Positions 1 to 4,947 of a DNA stretch of 8,552 nucleotides are shown here, in pieces. This DNA comes from Chloroflexota bacterium. Its GTDB lineage: Bacteria > Chloroflexota > Ktedonobacteria > Ktedonobacterales > Ktedonobacteraceae. Within the stretch, counting starts at the first letter, position 1; the number at the start of each line of letters is the position of its first letter. The DNA lies in contig CADDZH010000152.1 in the NCBI GenBank assembly GCA_902812455.1, forward strand, positions 1-8,552. The letters are read 5' to 3'. Under the pieces are notes generated by a model. The model ran no database searches. It was given only the letters and a program-made list of their open reading frames with translations, and was not told where the DNA came from. The translations under genes were made by a program, and so were the position numbers.

Positions 1-1011
1 AGCTATCCCATGCTCAAGGGCAAGATGCATGCGCCCGCCCACGAACCCATCCCCACAGAAGGCCAGCCCGAGCGGGAGGGAAAGAGCGTTGAGTTGCTGG
101 GCATCAGCCTTGCTCGCAGGTAAGGCATACGGCCATGTACGGATATCCGAAAAGACCAGGGAGGGCAGCGCTTCGCTCAACAGCACAGCCACACGCCTGG
201 CCACATCAGCAATAATCTCGCCAGTTGGAACGTGCCAGCGCTCCCGGCTATAGTCTGGGGCCATCTGCGCGATCAACAGGCCTGCCCCTGCTGGGACGCG
301 CTCACGAGCCTTCTCGTGCTCCCAGGCCAACCAGGAGATGGCATGCGCTTTGTCCGTGTTGACCAGGGCATAGTACGGGCGTACCTGCGGCGCTGGCCGC
401 AAGCCCAGCATGACGGAGAGCAGCGGGCGATAGCTCGCCTGGCGCAAGAAGATACACACATTCTCCTGGAGAGCAACAGGCAACTGGCTGGCTTCCACCA
501 AAGCGGCAGCCCGGGGAGCCGGGACGGCAACCAGCACCTGCTCAAATAGCCCGAGTGGGCGCCTGGAGACATCGAAGAGCTGCCAGCCTGCCCCCTGCTG
601 CTCGATATGGCCAATGGCTGTTCCCAGCCGCACATCCAATCCCTGGGCCATACGCCTGGCCAGGGCATTAAGCCCGCTGCGATAGGTCCACTTGTGCCCA
701 GCATTCTGCAGCGGGTCACCCTCGGCAATCTGCCCTAGCCGATCAAAGGCCCAGACGGGTTTGCCGATATCGATCAAGTCAGGCAGACGGAAGCGCTCCA
801 TGATCCAGGACGAACTGATTGAGAACGGGTCATCGCCCTTGATATACTGGGCCCCATCATCGTAGAGGAAACCCTGCTTGCTCCTGCTCGATGCCCGGCC
901 TCCGACCTCTGGCTCCTGCTCAAACAGGGTCACACGATAACCGGCATCACGCAGCTCGTGGGCAGCCGCTAGCCCACTACAGCCGGCCCCAATGATCGCG
1001 ATTGTTGGCAT
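1..1011 (-). CDS. FAD-dependent amine oxidase / renalase-like oxidoreductase (3' end outside window)
   Basis: The frame is open for 337 codons from the ATG at 1011-1009 to the left edge, so the C-terminus is cut off, probably by only a short stretch. The N-terminus has a dinucleotide-binding Rossmann motif, IIGAGCSGLAAAHEL, with GxGxxG at residues 8-13, an acidic residue at E31 ending the second strand, and a GGR motif at 37-39. The visible end has FCGDGFVGGRMHLALEHG (about residues 318-335), the C-terminal FAD-contact motif typical of renalase-like flavin amine oxidases, so nearly the whole family length of about 340 is present. The protein is expected to be cytosolic and to oxidise an amine or nicotinamide-type substrate; the true substrate cannot be read from the sequence. 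A GAGGAG lies about 15 nt upstream of the ATG, a rather long spacing. The gene follows the F420-type reductase by 22 nt and is probably the last visible member of the same transcript. Confidence 0.85.
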   Translation of the reverse strand, partial: MPTIAIIGAGCSGLAAAHELRDAGYRVTLFEQEPEVGGRASSRSKQGFLYDDGAQYIKGDDPFSISSSWIMERFRLPDLIDIGKPVWAFDRLGQIAEGDPLQNAGHKWTYRSGLNALARRMAQGLDVRLGTAIGHIEQQGAGWQLFDVSRRPLGLFEQVLVAVPAPRAAALVEASQLPVALQENVCIFLRQASYRPLLSVMLGLRPAPQVRPYYALVNTDKAHAISWLAWEHEKARERVPAGAGLLIAQMAPDYSRERWHVPTGEIIADVARRVAVLLSEALPSLVFSDIRTWPYALPASKADAQQLNALSLPLGLAFCGDGFVGGRMHLALEHGIA

Positions 1012-1033
1012 GGCTCGCTCTCGCTTCTCCTCT

Positions 1034-1408
1034 TCAAATATCCAGGTTCACCGCCATAGGCAGGGCCGTGTTCGACCAGCTCTCGAGATCTTCTTCGCCT
1101 GCCGCCTCATACTTGCTGGCGACCAGCCGGCGAGCAAAGGCATCTTCTTCGGCATCGCTCACCAACCGACCCTGCCCGGCAAACACCGTCCCTTTGATCC
1201 TGACGCTCACGTGGGGCTGCTTGCGGGCGTTCTTCACCCAGTCCGCCCTGGCACGACCACCGGAGAGCAGATAGAGCGTGTGGCCATGCAGGGCAAACCA
1301 GATTTCAATGGTGTGCGGCCGACCGGACTTGCGGCCCGTGGTGGTGAGATAACAGAAAGCCTCACCGGCCAGGCTTTGCAGGTCTCCTCCCATCGTGGGT
1401 TTCCTCAT
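1034..1408 (-). CDS. DDN-type nitroreductase / F420H2-dependent quinone reductase family protein
   Basis: This encodes 124 residues. The signature LTTTGRKSGRP (residues 21-31) and the following WVKNARKQPHVSVRI (57-71) match the split beta-barrel deazaflavin-dependent nitroreductase family (DDN, F420H2_quin_red). Members reduce quinones, nitro compounds or other acceptors with reduced F420, although some relatives bind FMN or other cofactors. No signal peptide or membrane segment is visible. The ATG at 1408-1406 overlaps the stop of the upstream GNAT gene as ATGA, implying translational coupling. There is no good Shine-Dalgarno before it. A second in-frame ATG at 1393-1391 (residue 6) has GAGG nine bases upstream and could be the true start. 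The gene is slightly shorter than typical relatives. Family assignment is firm; cofactor and substrate are inferred. Confidence 0.85.
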   Translation of the reverse strand: MRKPTMGGDLQSLAGEAFCYLTTTGRKSGRPHTIEIWFALHGHTLYLLSGGRARADWVKNARKQPHVSVRIKGTVFAGQGRLVSDAEEDAFARRLVASKYEAAGEEDLESWSNTALPMAVNLDI

Positions 1409-1863
1409 TTCAACAGCTTGACCAGGGTGATGTCCTCGTCTCGATAATCTATGTGCCGGTAGAAGCCGAGCGCCCGCTCATTGGCGGCTCCAGTTGTCAA
1501 TGAGATCAAGCGGTAGCCCTGCTCGCGTGCCCATTGTTCGCAGGCCTGGGCCAGGGCTTTGCCAACCCCTTGTCCCTCTGCCTCCTCACGGGTCGCCAGT
1601 TCCCCGATGTAAGCCTGCCCTTCACCGGTAAAGTGGGTGCTATGCGAGACGCTAGCAAAACCAAGCCGTTCTCCCCGTTCATCTTCGGCGACAAAGACCA
1701 TCGTCTTGTCTCCATGCCGCTCGATACTTCCGGTAATCCGCTCCTGAGCCGTCAGGGTCATCTTGTGAGGATCACGCCAGGATGGAATGCCAATGGCCAG
1801 GCGCGGGGCCAGGCTGAGGACGAATTCCCGATCGGCAGGGACATACGCGCGTACATAAATCAT
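1405..1863 (-). CDS. GNAT family N-acetyltransferase
   Basis: This encodes 152 residues. The acetyl-CoA pyrophosphate-binding loop is visible as EAEGQGVGKALAQACEQWA (about residues 95-112, the Q/RxxGxG/A motif A). It is followed by the strand RLISLTTGAANERALGFYRHIDY (118-140), a typical GNAT motif B ending in the FYR/NERA region. An IGELATREEAEGQG strand-turn precedes the loop. The enzyme is cytosolic and transfers an acetyl group from acetyl-CoA to an amine of unknown identity. The start is set by a strong GAGGAGG six bases before the ATG at 1863. The open frame runs much further upstream, but that extension overlaps grpB and has no GNAT similarity. The stop TGA shares bases with the ATG of the following DDN-type gene. 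The neighbours suggest a modifying or detoxifying role, which is only an inference. Confidence 0.9.
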   Translation of the reverse strand: MIYVRAYVPADREFVLSLAPRLAIGIPSWRDPHKMTLTAQERITGSIERHGDKTMVFVAEDERGERLGFASVSHSTHFTGEGQAYIGELATREEAEGQGVGKALAQACEQWAREQGYRLISLTTGAANERALGFYRHIDYRDEDITLVKLLK

Positions 1864-1869
1864 GAAGTG

Positions 1870-1876
1870 CCTCCTC
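1870..1876 (-). promoter_or_regulatory. Shine-Dalgarno of the GNAT gene
   Basis: GAGGAGG on the minus strand lies six bases before the ATG at 1863. It fixes the GNAT start and argues against the long in-frame upstream extension. Confidence 0.8.
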
Positions 1877-1888
1877 TGGCTGGTTCGA

Positions 1889-1993
1889 CTAGAGAAATCC
1901 TCTTCTTGGATCACCAGGCTCACTTCCATGTTCTTCATCATCTCCGAGCTCTCGAGCCAGGATCTCCTCGACCACAGCGGTCTTGGCATCGGC
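1889..1993 (-). pseudogene. Stranded C-terminal part of grpB, beyond an in-frame amber stop
   Basis: Immediately after the TAG at 1996-1994 that ends the GrpB frame, the same frame continues for 34 codons to a second TAG at 1891-1889. The first residues read ADAKTAVVEEILARE. GrpB proteins of this type normally end in a segment like 'DWKYTQNYADAKxxVVEEIxARA', so the TAG sits where a Tyr codon (TAT/TAC) is expected. The next gene's Shine-Dalgarno starts only 13 bases after the second stop, normal operon spacing. The stretch is therefore best read as the former 3' end of grpB, cut off by a nonsense change, and not as true intergenic DNA. Alternatives are stop-codon readthrough or a base-calling error at one position. 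The last 15-19 residues (GDDEEHGSEPGDPRRGFL) are not recognisably conserved. Confidence 0.7.
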
Positions 1994-2584
1994 CTAGTTC
2001 TGCGTATACTTCCAGTCCTGCTGCGCCAGCTCTCGCTTGGTGCGTTCATAGAGCAGGCGATCGGAGGCATGGCTGCGTAACCAGTCACGGAAGAGCAGCA
2101 TGCGCTCGATCTCCCGGCAGCCAGGCGAGAAGACATGCAGGTTGACATCCGTGTCTGACCCCTTGAAGACGCGGTGCTCGTACCAATCCGGCTCCCCGAT
2201 ACGCAGCACATAGCCAGCAGCCTCCAGGTCCGGGACGTAAGTCGGCTCATCTGCCGAGTTCGCGACCACCAGCAGCAGGTCGATTCTCGGTTTGGCCGCC
2301 AGTCCTGGCACCGAGGTCGAGCCAACGTGTTCGAGCAACAGCACCCGCTCGCCGAGTATGGTTCGGATCCGCTCGGCCTCGTGTTCGAAGAGTCCAGGCC
2401 ATGCTGGGTCGTCGTCCACGATCTGGATCGGCCCGCTTCGTGGCACGTGCTCTCCAACATGAGCTGCCTGGATCTGCTCCTCTGTCATGGAAGTACGTGC
2501 GGATGCCTGAGCCTGCTCCGTTGGTGCGCTCTTTGCCTCTTGCGGCTTCGGTGGGTCTCCGGCTTGGTTGTTGCTCCCAGGCAT
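1994..2584 (-). CDS. grpB: GrpB family protein (nucleotidyltransferase-like fold), C-terminally truncated by an amber stop
   Basis: This encodes 196 residues. After a low-complexity leader, the GrpB domain runs from about residue 33 (MTEEQIQAAHVGEH) to the end. It shows IVDDDPAWPGLFEHEAERI, then the family hallmark HVGSTSVPGLAAKPRIDLLLVV (the nucleotidyltransferase-like GST.S...IDL segment), then NLHVFSPGCREIERMLLFRDWLRSH and YERTKRELAQQDWKYTQN. The biochemical function of GrpB proteins is not established; the fold suggests nucleotide handling, sometimes linked to CoA metabolism. The protein stops at TAG 1996-1994, exactly where the family continues with YADAK, so about 15-30 residues are missing. 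The ATG at 2584 is chosen because AAGGAG lies six bases upstream and because the same ATG and leader recur in the copy at 6410. An ATG at 2611 (nine residues longer) and an internal ATG at 2488, which gives the canonical GrpB length, are less likely because their ribosome sites are poorer. Confidence 0.82.
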   Translation of the reverse strand: MPGSNNQAGDPPKPQEAKSAPTEQAQASARTSMTEEQIQAAHVGEHVPRSGPIQIVDDDPAWPGLFEHEAERIRTILGERVLLLEHVGSTSVPGLAAKPRIDLLLVVANSADEPTYVPDLEAAGYVLRIGEPDWYEHRVFKGSDTDVNLHVFSPGCREIERMLLFRDWLRSHASDRLLYERTKRELAQQDWKYTQN

Positions 2585-2594
2585 CTGTATCTCC
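2462..2594 (-). repeat. Dispersed repeat, copy A (grpB ribosome site plus leader)
   Basis: By hand alignment this stretch matches 6291-6420 at about 85 of 120 coding positions (about 71%), with one in-frame 3-base gap. It covers the ribosome site, the ATG and 41 codons of grpB. At protein level 25 of about 41 residues agree, including MPGS, AG, PKP, EQAQA and MT.EQI. Confidence 0.75.
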
Positions 2595-2596
2595 TT
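2591..2596 (-). promoter_or_regulatory. Shine-Dalgarno of grpB
   Basis: AAGGAG on the minus strand lies six bases before the ATG at 2584 and decides the grpB start. A weaker related site is found in front of the relic copy. Confidence 0.7.
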
Positions 2597-2638
2597 CTCT
2601 CCTCCTGTCAAAACATCAGGTCTTCATCCAGTATAAAC

Positions 2639-3322
2639 CTACGCACCGGGCTTTCTCCAGATCAGCGAATAGCGCCACAAGAGATGCCTTCTCACTCGTG
2701 CCCCTGGCAGCAGCACCTGGCAGATCTGGCGTATCTGAGGCAGCGTCAGGTAGACATCATGCCGCCCGTGTTCGGCCCAGGCCTCGCGCACCGCCTGTGG
2801 CTCACTGATGTGGCCGGTCTTATGATAGATCAACACGAGATTGACTGGAAGAGCGAGAGCATGGAGTGGTAGATCGATGAGGCGAGGCTGATACAGATCA
2901 AGCACGATGAGCATGCCGCCCGGCGCAAGGGCCTCCTTCAATCCAGGTAGCAGGGTTTCCAGGTGGAGATGGTGCAGGGTGGCAATGGAGACGATGGTGT
3001 CGAACTGCTCGGGAACAAAATCGCACGAGAGCACATCAGCAACCTGGAAATCGATGGTGCGATACTGCACCGAACGCTCGTTCGCCAGGCGAATCATGGC
3101 TGGGGAAAGGTCAAGTGCGAGCACCTGTTCAGCATGCTCGGCGAGCAGGCGGGCAAACGCTCCTGTGCCGCAGCCGATTTCCAGCACCTGCCGGCAGTGC
3201 GGAGGAAGCTGCTTCAGCAGAAACTGGTGGTAGTGGCTGTTATGATCCCATCCCTCTCTTGAAAAGGATGCCAGCCGGTCAAAATCCGCCTGAATGGTCG
3301 CTCTATCTGGTAGATGGTTCAT
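2639..3322 (-). CDS. Class I SAM-dependent methyltransferase
   Basis: This encodes 227 residues with the canonical Rossmann-like methyltransferase order. Motif I is VLEIGCGTG (47-55), the acidic end of strand 2 is in LALDLSP (D71), motif II is VADVL (95-99), motif III is FDTIVSIATLHHL (107-119), and APGGMLIVLDLY (133-144) is the following strand. It resembles Methyltransf_11/25 enzymes that methylate small molecules. The substrate is unknown; the aromatic and basic C-terminus (LLWRYSLIWRKPG) might shape the acceptor site. It is cytosolic, with no membrane segment, though the stretch LPLHALALPVNLVLIY (151-166) is rather hydrophobic. The ATG at 3322 has GGAGAG close upstream. It starts 12 nt after the stop of the small zinc-ribbon gene, so the two are very likely co-translated. 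grpB follows after 54 nt. Confidence 0.9.
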   Translation of the reverse strand: MNHLPDRATIQADFDRLASFSREGWDHNSHYHQFLLKQLPPHCRQVLEIGCGTGAFARLLAEHAEQVLALDLSPAMIRLANERSVQYRTIDFQVADVLSCDFVPEQFDTIVSIATLHHLHLETLLPGLKEALAPGGMLIVLDLYQPRLIDLPLHALALPVNLVLIYHKTGHISEPQAVREAWAEHGRHDVYLTLPQIRQICQVLLPGARVRRHLLWRYSLIWRKPGA

Positions 3323-3334
3323 CTCTCTCCAACC

Positions 3335-3487
3335 TCAAGAAATCTCTGGAGCGCTTGCCAGGTGCCCTCGACCTGTGGTGGTGGAGGCGCTTTCCTCTCC
3401 TGCTCTGGCGCAATGGGGGCAGGAGCCAAGAGCAGTCAAAGGGAAGTCGGTGCCGCAGAAAAAGCAGTGCAGGCCTGTTGCGTACAT
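3335..3487 (-). CDS. Small stand-alone zinc-ribbon protein (50 aa), unrecognised function
   Basis: This short gene is easy to miss. It encodes 50 residues and contains two knuckles, CFFCG (C8, C11) and CPHC (C23, C26), 11 residues apart. This CxxC-x11-CxxC arrangement is a typical zinc ribbon. The pattern TGLHCFFCGTDFP...LGSCPHC resembles the N-terminal zinc ribbon that precedes the PLP domain in some threonine synthases, but no PLP domain follows. The C-terminal half (SASTTTGRGHLAS) is polar and probably disordered. The start ATG at 3487 has AGAGG six bases upstream. The stop at 3335 is 12 nt before the methyltransferase ATG, and the methyltransferase ribosome site lies in that gap. It could be a metal-binding partner of the methyltransferase, a regulator, or a remnant of a larger protein. 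A competing open frame of 93 codons on the same strand lacks any motif. Confidence 0.65.
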   Translation of the reverse strand: MYATGLHCFFCGTDFPLTALGSCPHCARAGEESASTTTGRGHLASAPEIS

Positions 3488-3493
3488 GCTGTG

Positions 3494-3498
3494 CCTCT
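3494..3498 (-). promoter_or_regulatory. Shine-Dalgarno of the zinc-ribbon gene
   Basis: AGAGG on the minus strand lies six bases before the ATG at 3487. The optimal spacing supports the small zinc-ribbon frame as translated. Confidence 0.6.
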
Positions 3499-3513
3499 TT
3501 CTTTATAACGTGC

Positions 3514-3537
3514 TCCCTCTTCTTCATAGAGGAGGGA
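3514..3537. other. Inverted repeat / possible RNA hairpin between the peptidase and zinc-ribbon genes
   Basis: The arms TCCCTCTTC (3514-3522) and GAGGAGGGA (3529-3537) pair over nine positions with one G-U on the plus strand, or one C-A mismatch on the minus strand, around a 6-base loop. No U-run follows on the minus strand, so it is not a standard intrinsic terminator. It could be a processing or attenuation element in the 90-nt gap, or chance in a purine-rich stretch. Confidence 0.3.
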
Positions 3538-3577
3538 ATCTTGATCGAACTAGTATCGAGGCAATGCCCTTGAGTGT

Positions 3578-4681
3578 TCAACAATGGTACATCCTCAGGA
3601 AGGATAACTCCTCGGCGGTGGGTGGATGCAATACCAGTTCTTCGATCAGAGATAACGCTGCCGCCACATCGCGCAGGTCAAGCATCTCAACCGGGGTGTG
3701 CGAGTAGCGGCGCGCCATCTTCACTTCGAGGGTGGCAATGCCTTCCCCTGCCAGGTGGGCTGCCGCTGCATCGGTCACACCGCCACTGGTGACTGCCAGT
3801 TGATAGGGTACGCCAGCTCGCTCGGCAGCGGCAATGATCACGTCGCGAGCAGCACGAGGCAGCAGAAAGCCAGAAGCACCCGAACTTGATGCTGGGGTGA
3901 AGAGCACCCCTTGCCCAATACGAGCGGTATAGGCAAGATGGCGGGTATCGGGCGTGCCTGCTGCCGGGAAGGTATCCAGGACGATGGCCAGGTCAGGATG
4001 CAGGCGGGTGAAGGCCGCTCTGGCGCCCCGCAGGCCCACCTCTTCCTGGACGGTAACCAGCGTGGTCAGTCTGCAAGGAAGAGGACGACCCTCGAGACGG
4101 CGCAAGAGGTGCCAGAGCACCACACAACTCACGCGGTTATCCAGACCTTTGCCCGCCACGCGCGCTCCCGCCAGCTCTCGCAGTTCGGAGAGCACTGCCA
4201 CCGGATCGCCTACACGGATACCGAGGGCTGCTACTTCCACAGCGCTATCAACCCCAAGGTCAACATAGAGATCAGCCATCGAGAGAAATTGCCCATGCTC
4301 TGCCTGAGGCGTCAGGTGACCTGACCGGGCTCCAATCACGCCTGTTCTGCCAGCCACCCACACGGCCCGTCCTTCGAGCAGGCGAGGCTGCACCCCTCCA
4401 AGCGGCAACAGCCGGAGGAATCCATCAGGCTCGATACTTGCTACCATTGCCCCAATCTCATCGGCATGGGCCGAAACTACGATATATGGGCTGTCTGCTG
4501 GTCCCTCACGCGTCGCCGTAAGGTTGCCCATATGATCGACGCTGACGGTATCAACCAGGGGAGTAAAGAGATCGCGCAAGCGGGCGATGACAGGTTGTTC
4601 GGCTCCTGGTGGAGCGTGCAGGGCTGTCAGTTCGGCCAGGTCGTTGCGCAGGGCATTGAGTATGTCATGGTCTTGTGGCAT
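3578..4681 (-). CDS. M42 family metallopeptidase (glutamyl aminopeptidase / deblocking aminopeptidase-like)
   Basis: This encodes 367 residues, the usual M42 length. All co-catalytic metal-site elements are visible: VVSAHADEIG (H72, D74), GKGLDNRVSC (bridging D181), VTVQEEVGLRGA (catalytic base E213 and ligand E214), VLDTFPA (D236) and RRYSHTPVEM (H328). SVDHMGNLTA near residue 47 and TSGGVTDAAAAHLAGEGIATL near 298 are also family-typical. M42 enzymes are cytosolic, often dodecameric, aminopeptidases that trim short peptides using two Zn or Co ions. Here no signal peptide is seen. The ATG at 4681 is preferred because GGAG lies six bases upstream; a frame extension to 4741 adds 20 unconserved residues. 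The gene is first in the leftward run and divergent from the dialkylglycine decarboxylase-like gene. Which residue it prefers cannot be read from the sequence. Confidence 0.93.
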   Translation of the reverse strand: MPQDHDILNALRNDLAELTALHAPPGAEQPVIARLRDLFTPLVDTVSVDHMGNLTATREGPADSPYIVVSAHADEIGAMVASIEPDGFLRLLPLGGVQPRLLEGRAVWVAGRTGVIGARSGHLTPQAEHGQFLSMADLYVDLGVDSAVEVAALGIRVGDPVAVLSELRELAGARVAGKGLDNRVSCVVLWHLLRRLEGRPLPCRLTTLVTVQEEVGLRGARAAFTRLHPDLAIVLDTFPAAGTPDTRHLAYTARIGQGVLFTPASSSGASGFLLPRAARDVIIAAAERAGVPYQLAVTSGGVTDAAAAHLAGEGIATLEVKMARRYSHTPVEMLDLRDVAAALSLIEELVLHPPTAEELSFLRMYHC

Positions 4682-4768
4682 GCTAGACTCCAAAGAGCTA
4701 ATATGGGCGAGCAGCAAACATGAACCGGCTGAGCCAGTCAAAGCAATCTGCTTCCTGACTTGAGCAGT

Positions 4769-4777
4769 ATTGTACCA
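4769..4777 (-). promoter_or_regulatory. Candidate extended -10 promoter for the M42-led operon
   Basis: On the minus strand TGGTACAAT gives a TGn extension plus a TACAAT -10 box, about 88 bases before the peptidase ATG. No good -35 is seen at 17 bp, as an extended -10 would allow. This is assigned by eye only. Confidence 0.3.
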
Positions 4778-4805
4778 CGTAAAGGTCTACAGGCGGTCGG
4801 TACCA

Positions 4806-4834
4806 TTGGGGGATCGTACTGTTTCTATGATATA
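4806..4834 (+). promoter_or_regulatory. Candidate promoter for the DgdA-like gene
   Basis: TTGGGG (4806-4811) and GATATA (4829-4834) are separated by 17 bp in an AT-rich patch of the divergent intergenic region. Overlapping TATGAT (4826-4831) and TATAGT (4831-4836) are alternative -10 boxes. The site is about 110 bases before the ATG at 4948. The match is weak, but this is the most promoter-like stretch on this strand. Confidence 0.28.
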
Positions 4835-4947
4835 GTGCATAGAGAAAGAGCAGGAACCAGCAAACCGAGCGACACGCAGGTGTTCCAAACGAGAGGCAGT
4901 GACACGTAACGAGCACCAGCCTTCGTAGACCTAGAAAGGAAAGGACC

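Noticed and set aside
273..728. A 151-codon minus-strand open frame at the left side
   Set aside because: It lies in a different frame from the FAD-binding protein that spans the whole stretch and has the Rossmann and GDGF motifs.
1534..2145. A 203-codon plus-strand open frame
   Set aside because: It is antisense to the GNAT and grpB genes, has no motifs and no ribosome site.
1405..2460. A 351-codon minus-strand open frame containing the GNAT domain
   Set aside because: Only the last 152 residues show GNAT motifs; the upstream part overlaps grpB in another frame, is rich in Ser/Arg/Cys, and the strong ribosome site lies just before 1863.
2174..2872. A 232-codon plus-strand open frame
   Set aside because: It is antisense to grpB and the methyltransferase, both of which have clear family motifs; its composition is a reverse-strand shadow.
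3303..3584. A 93-codon minus-strand open frame between the peptidase and the methyltransferase
   Set aside because: It overlaps the methyltransferase start and the peptidase stop, is Arg-rich with no motif, and competes with the zinc-ribbon frame, which has better translation signals.
3911..4324. A 137-codon plus-strand open frame opposite the peptidase
   Set aside because: The M42 frame on the other strand has every catalytic residue; the plus-strand frame shows no recognisable domain.
4682..4947. Possible operator palindromes around the GGTACC and GTACCACG words in the divergent region
   Set aside because: The matches are only 5-6 bases, are unevenly spaced and no regulator gene is adjacent, so chance is as likely.
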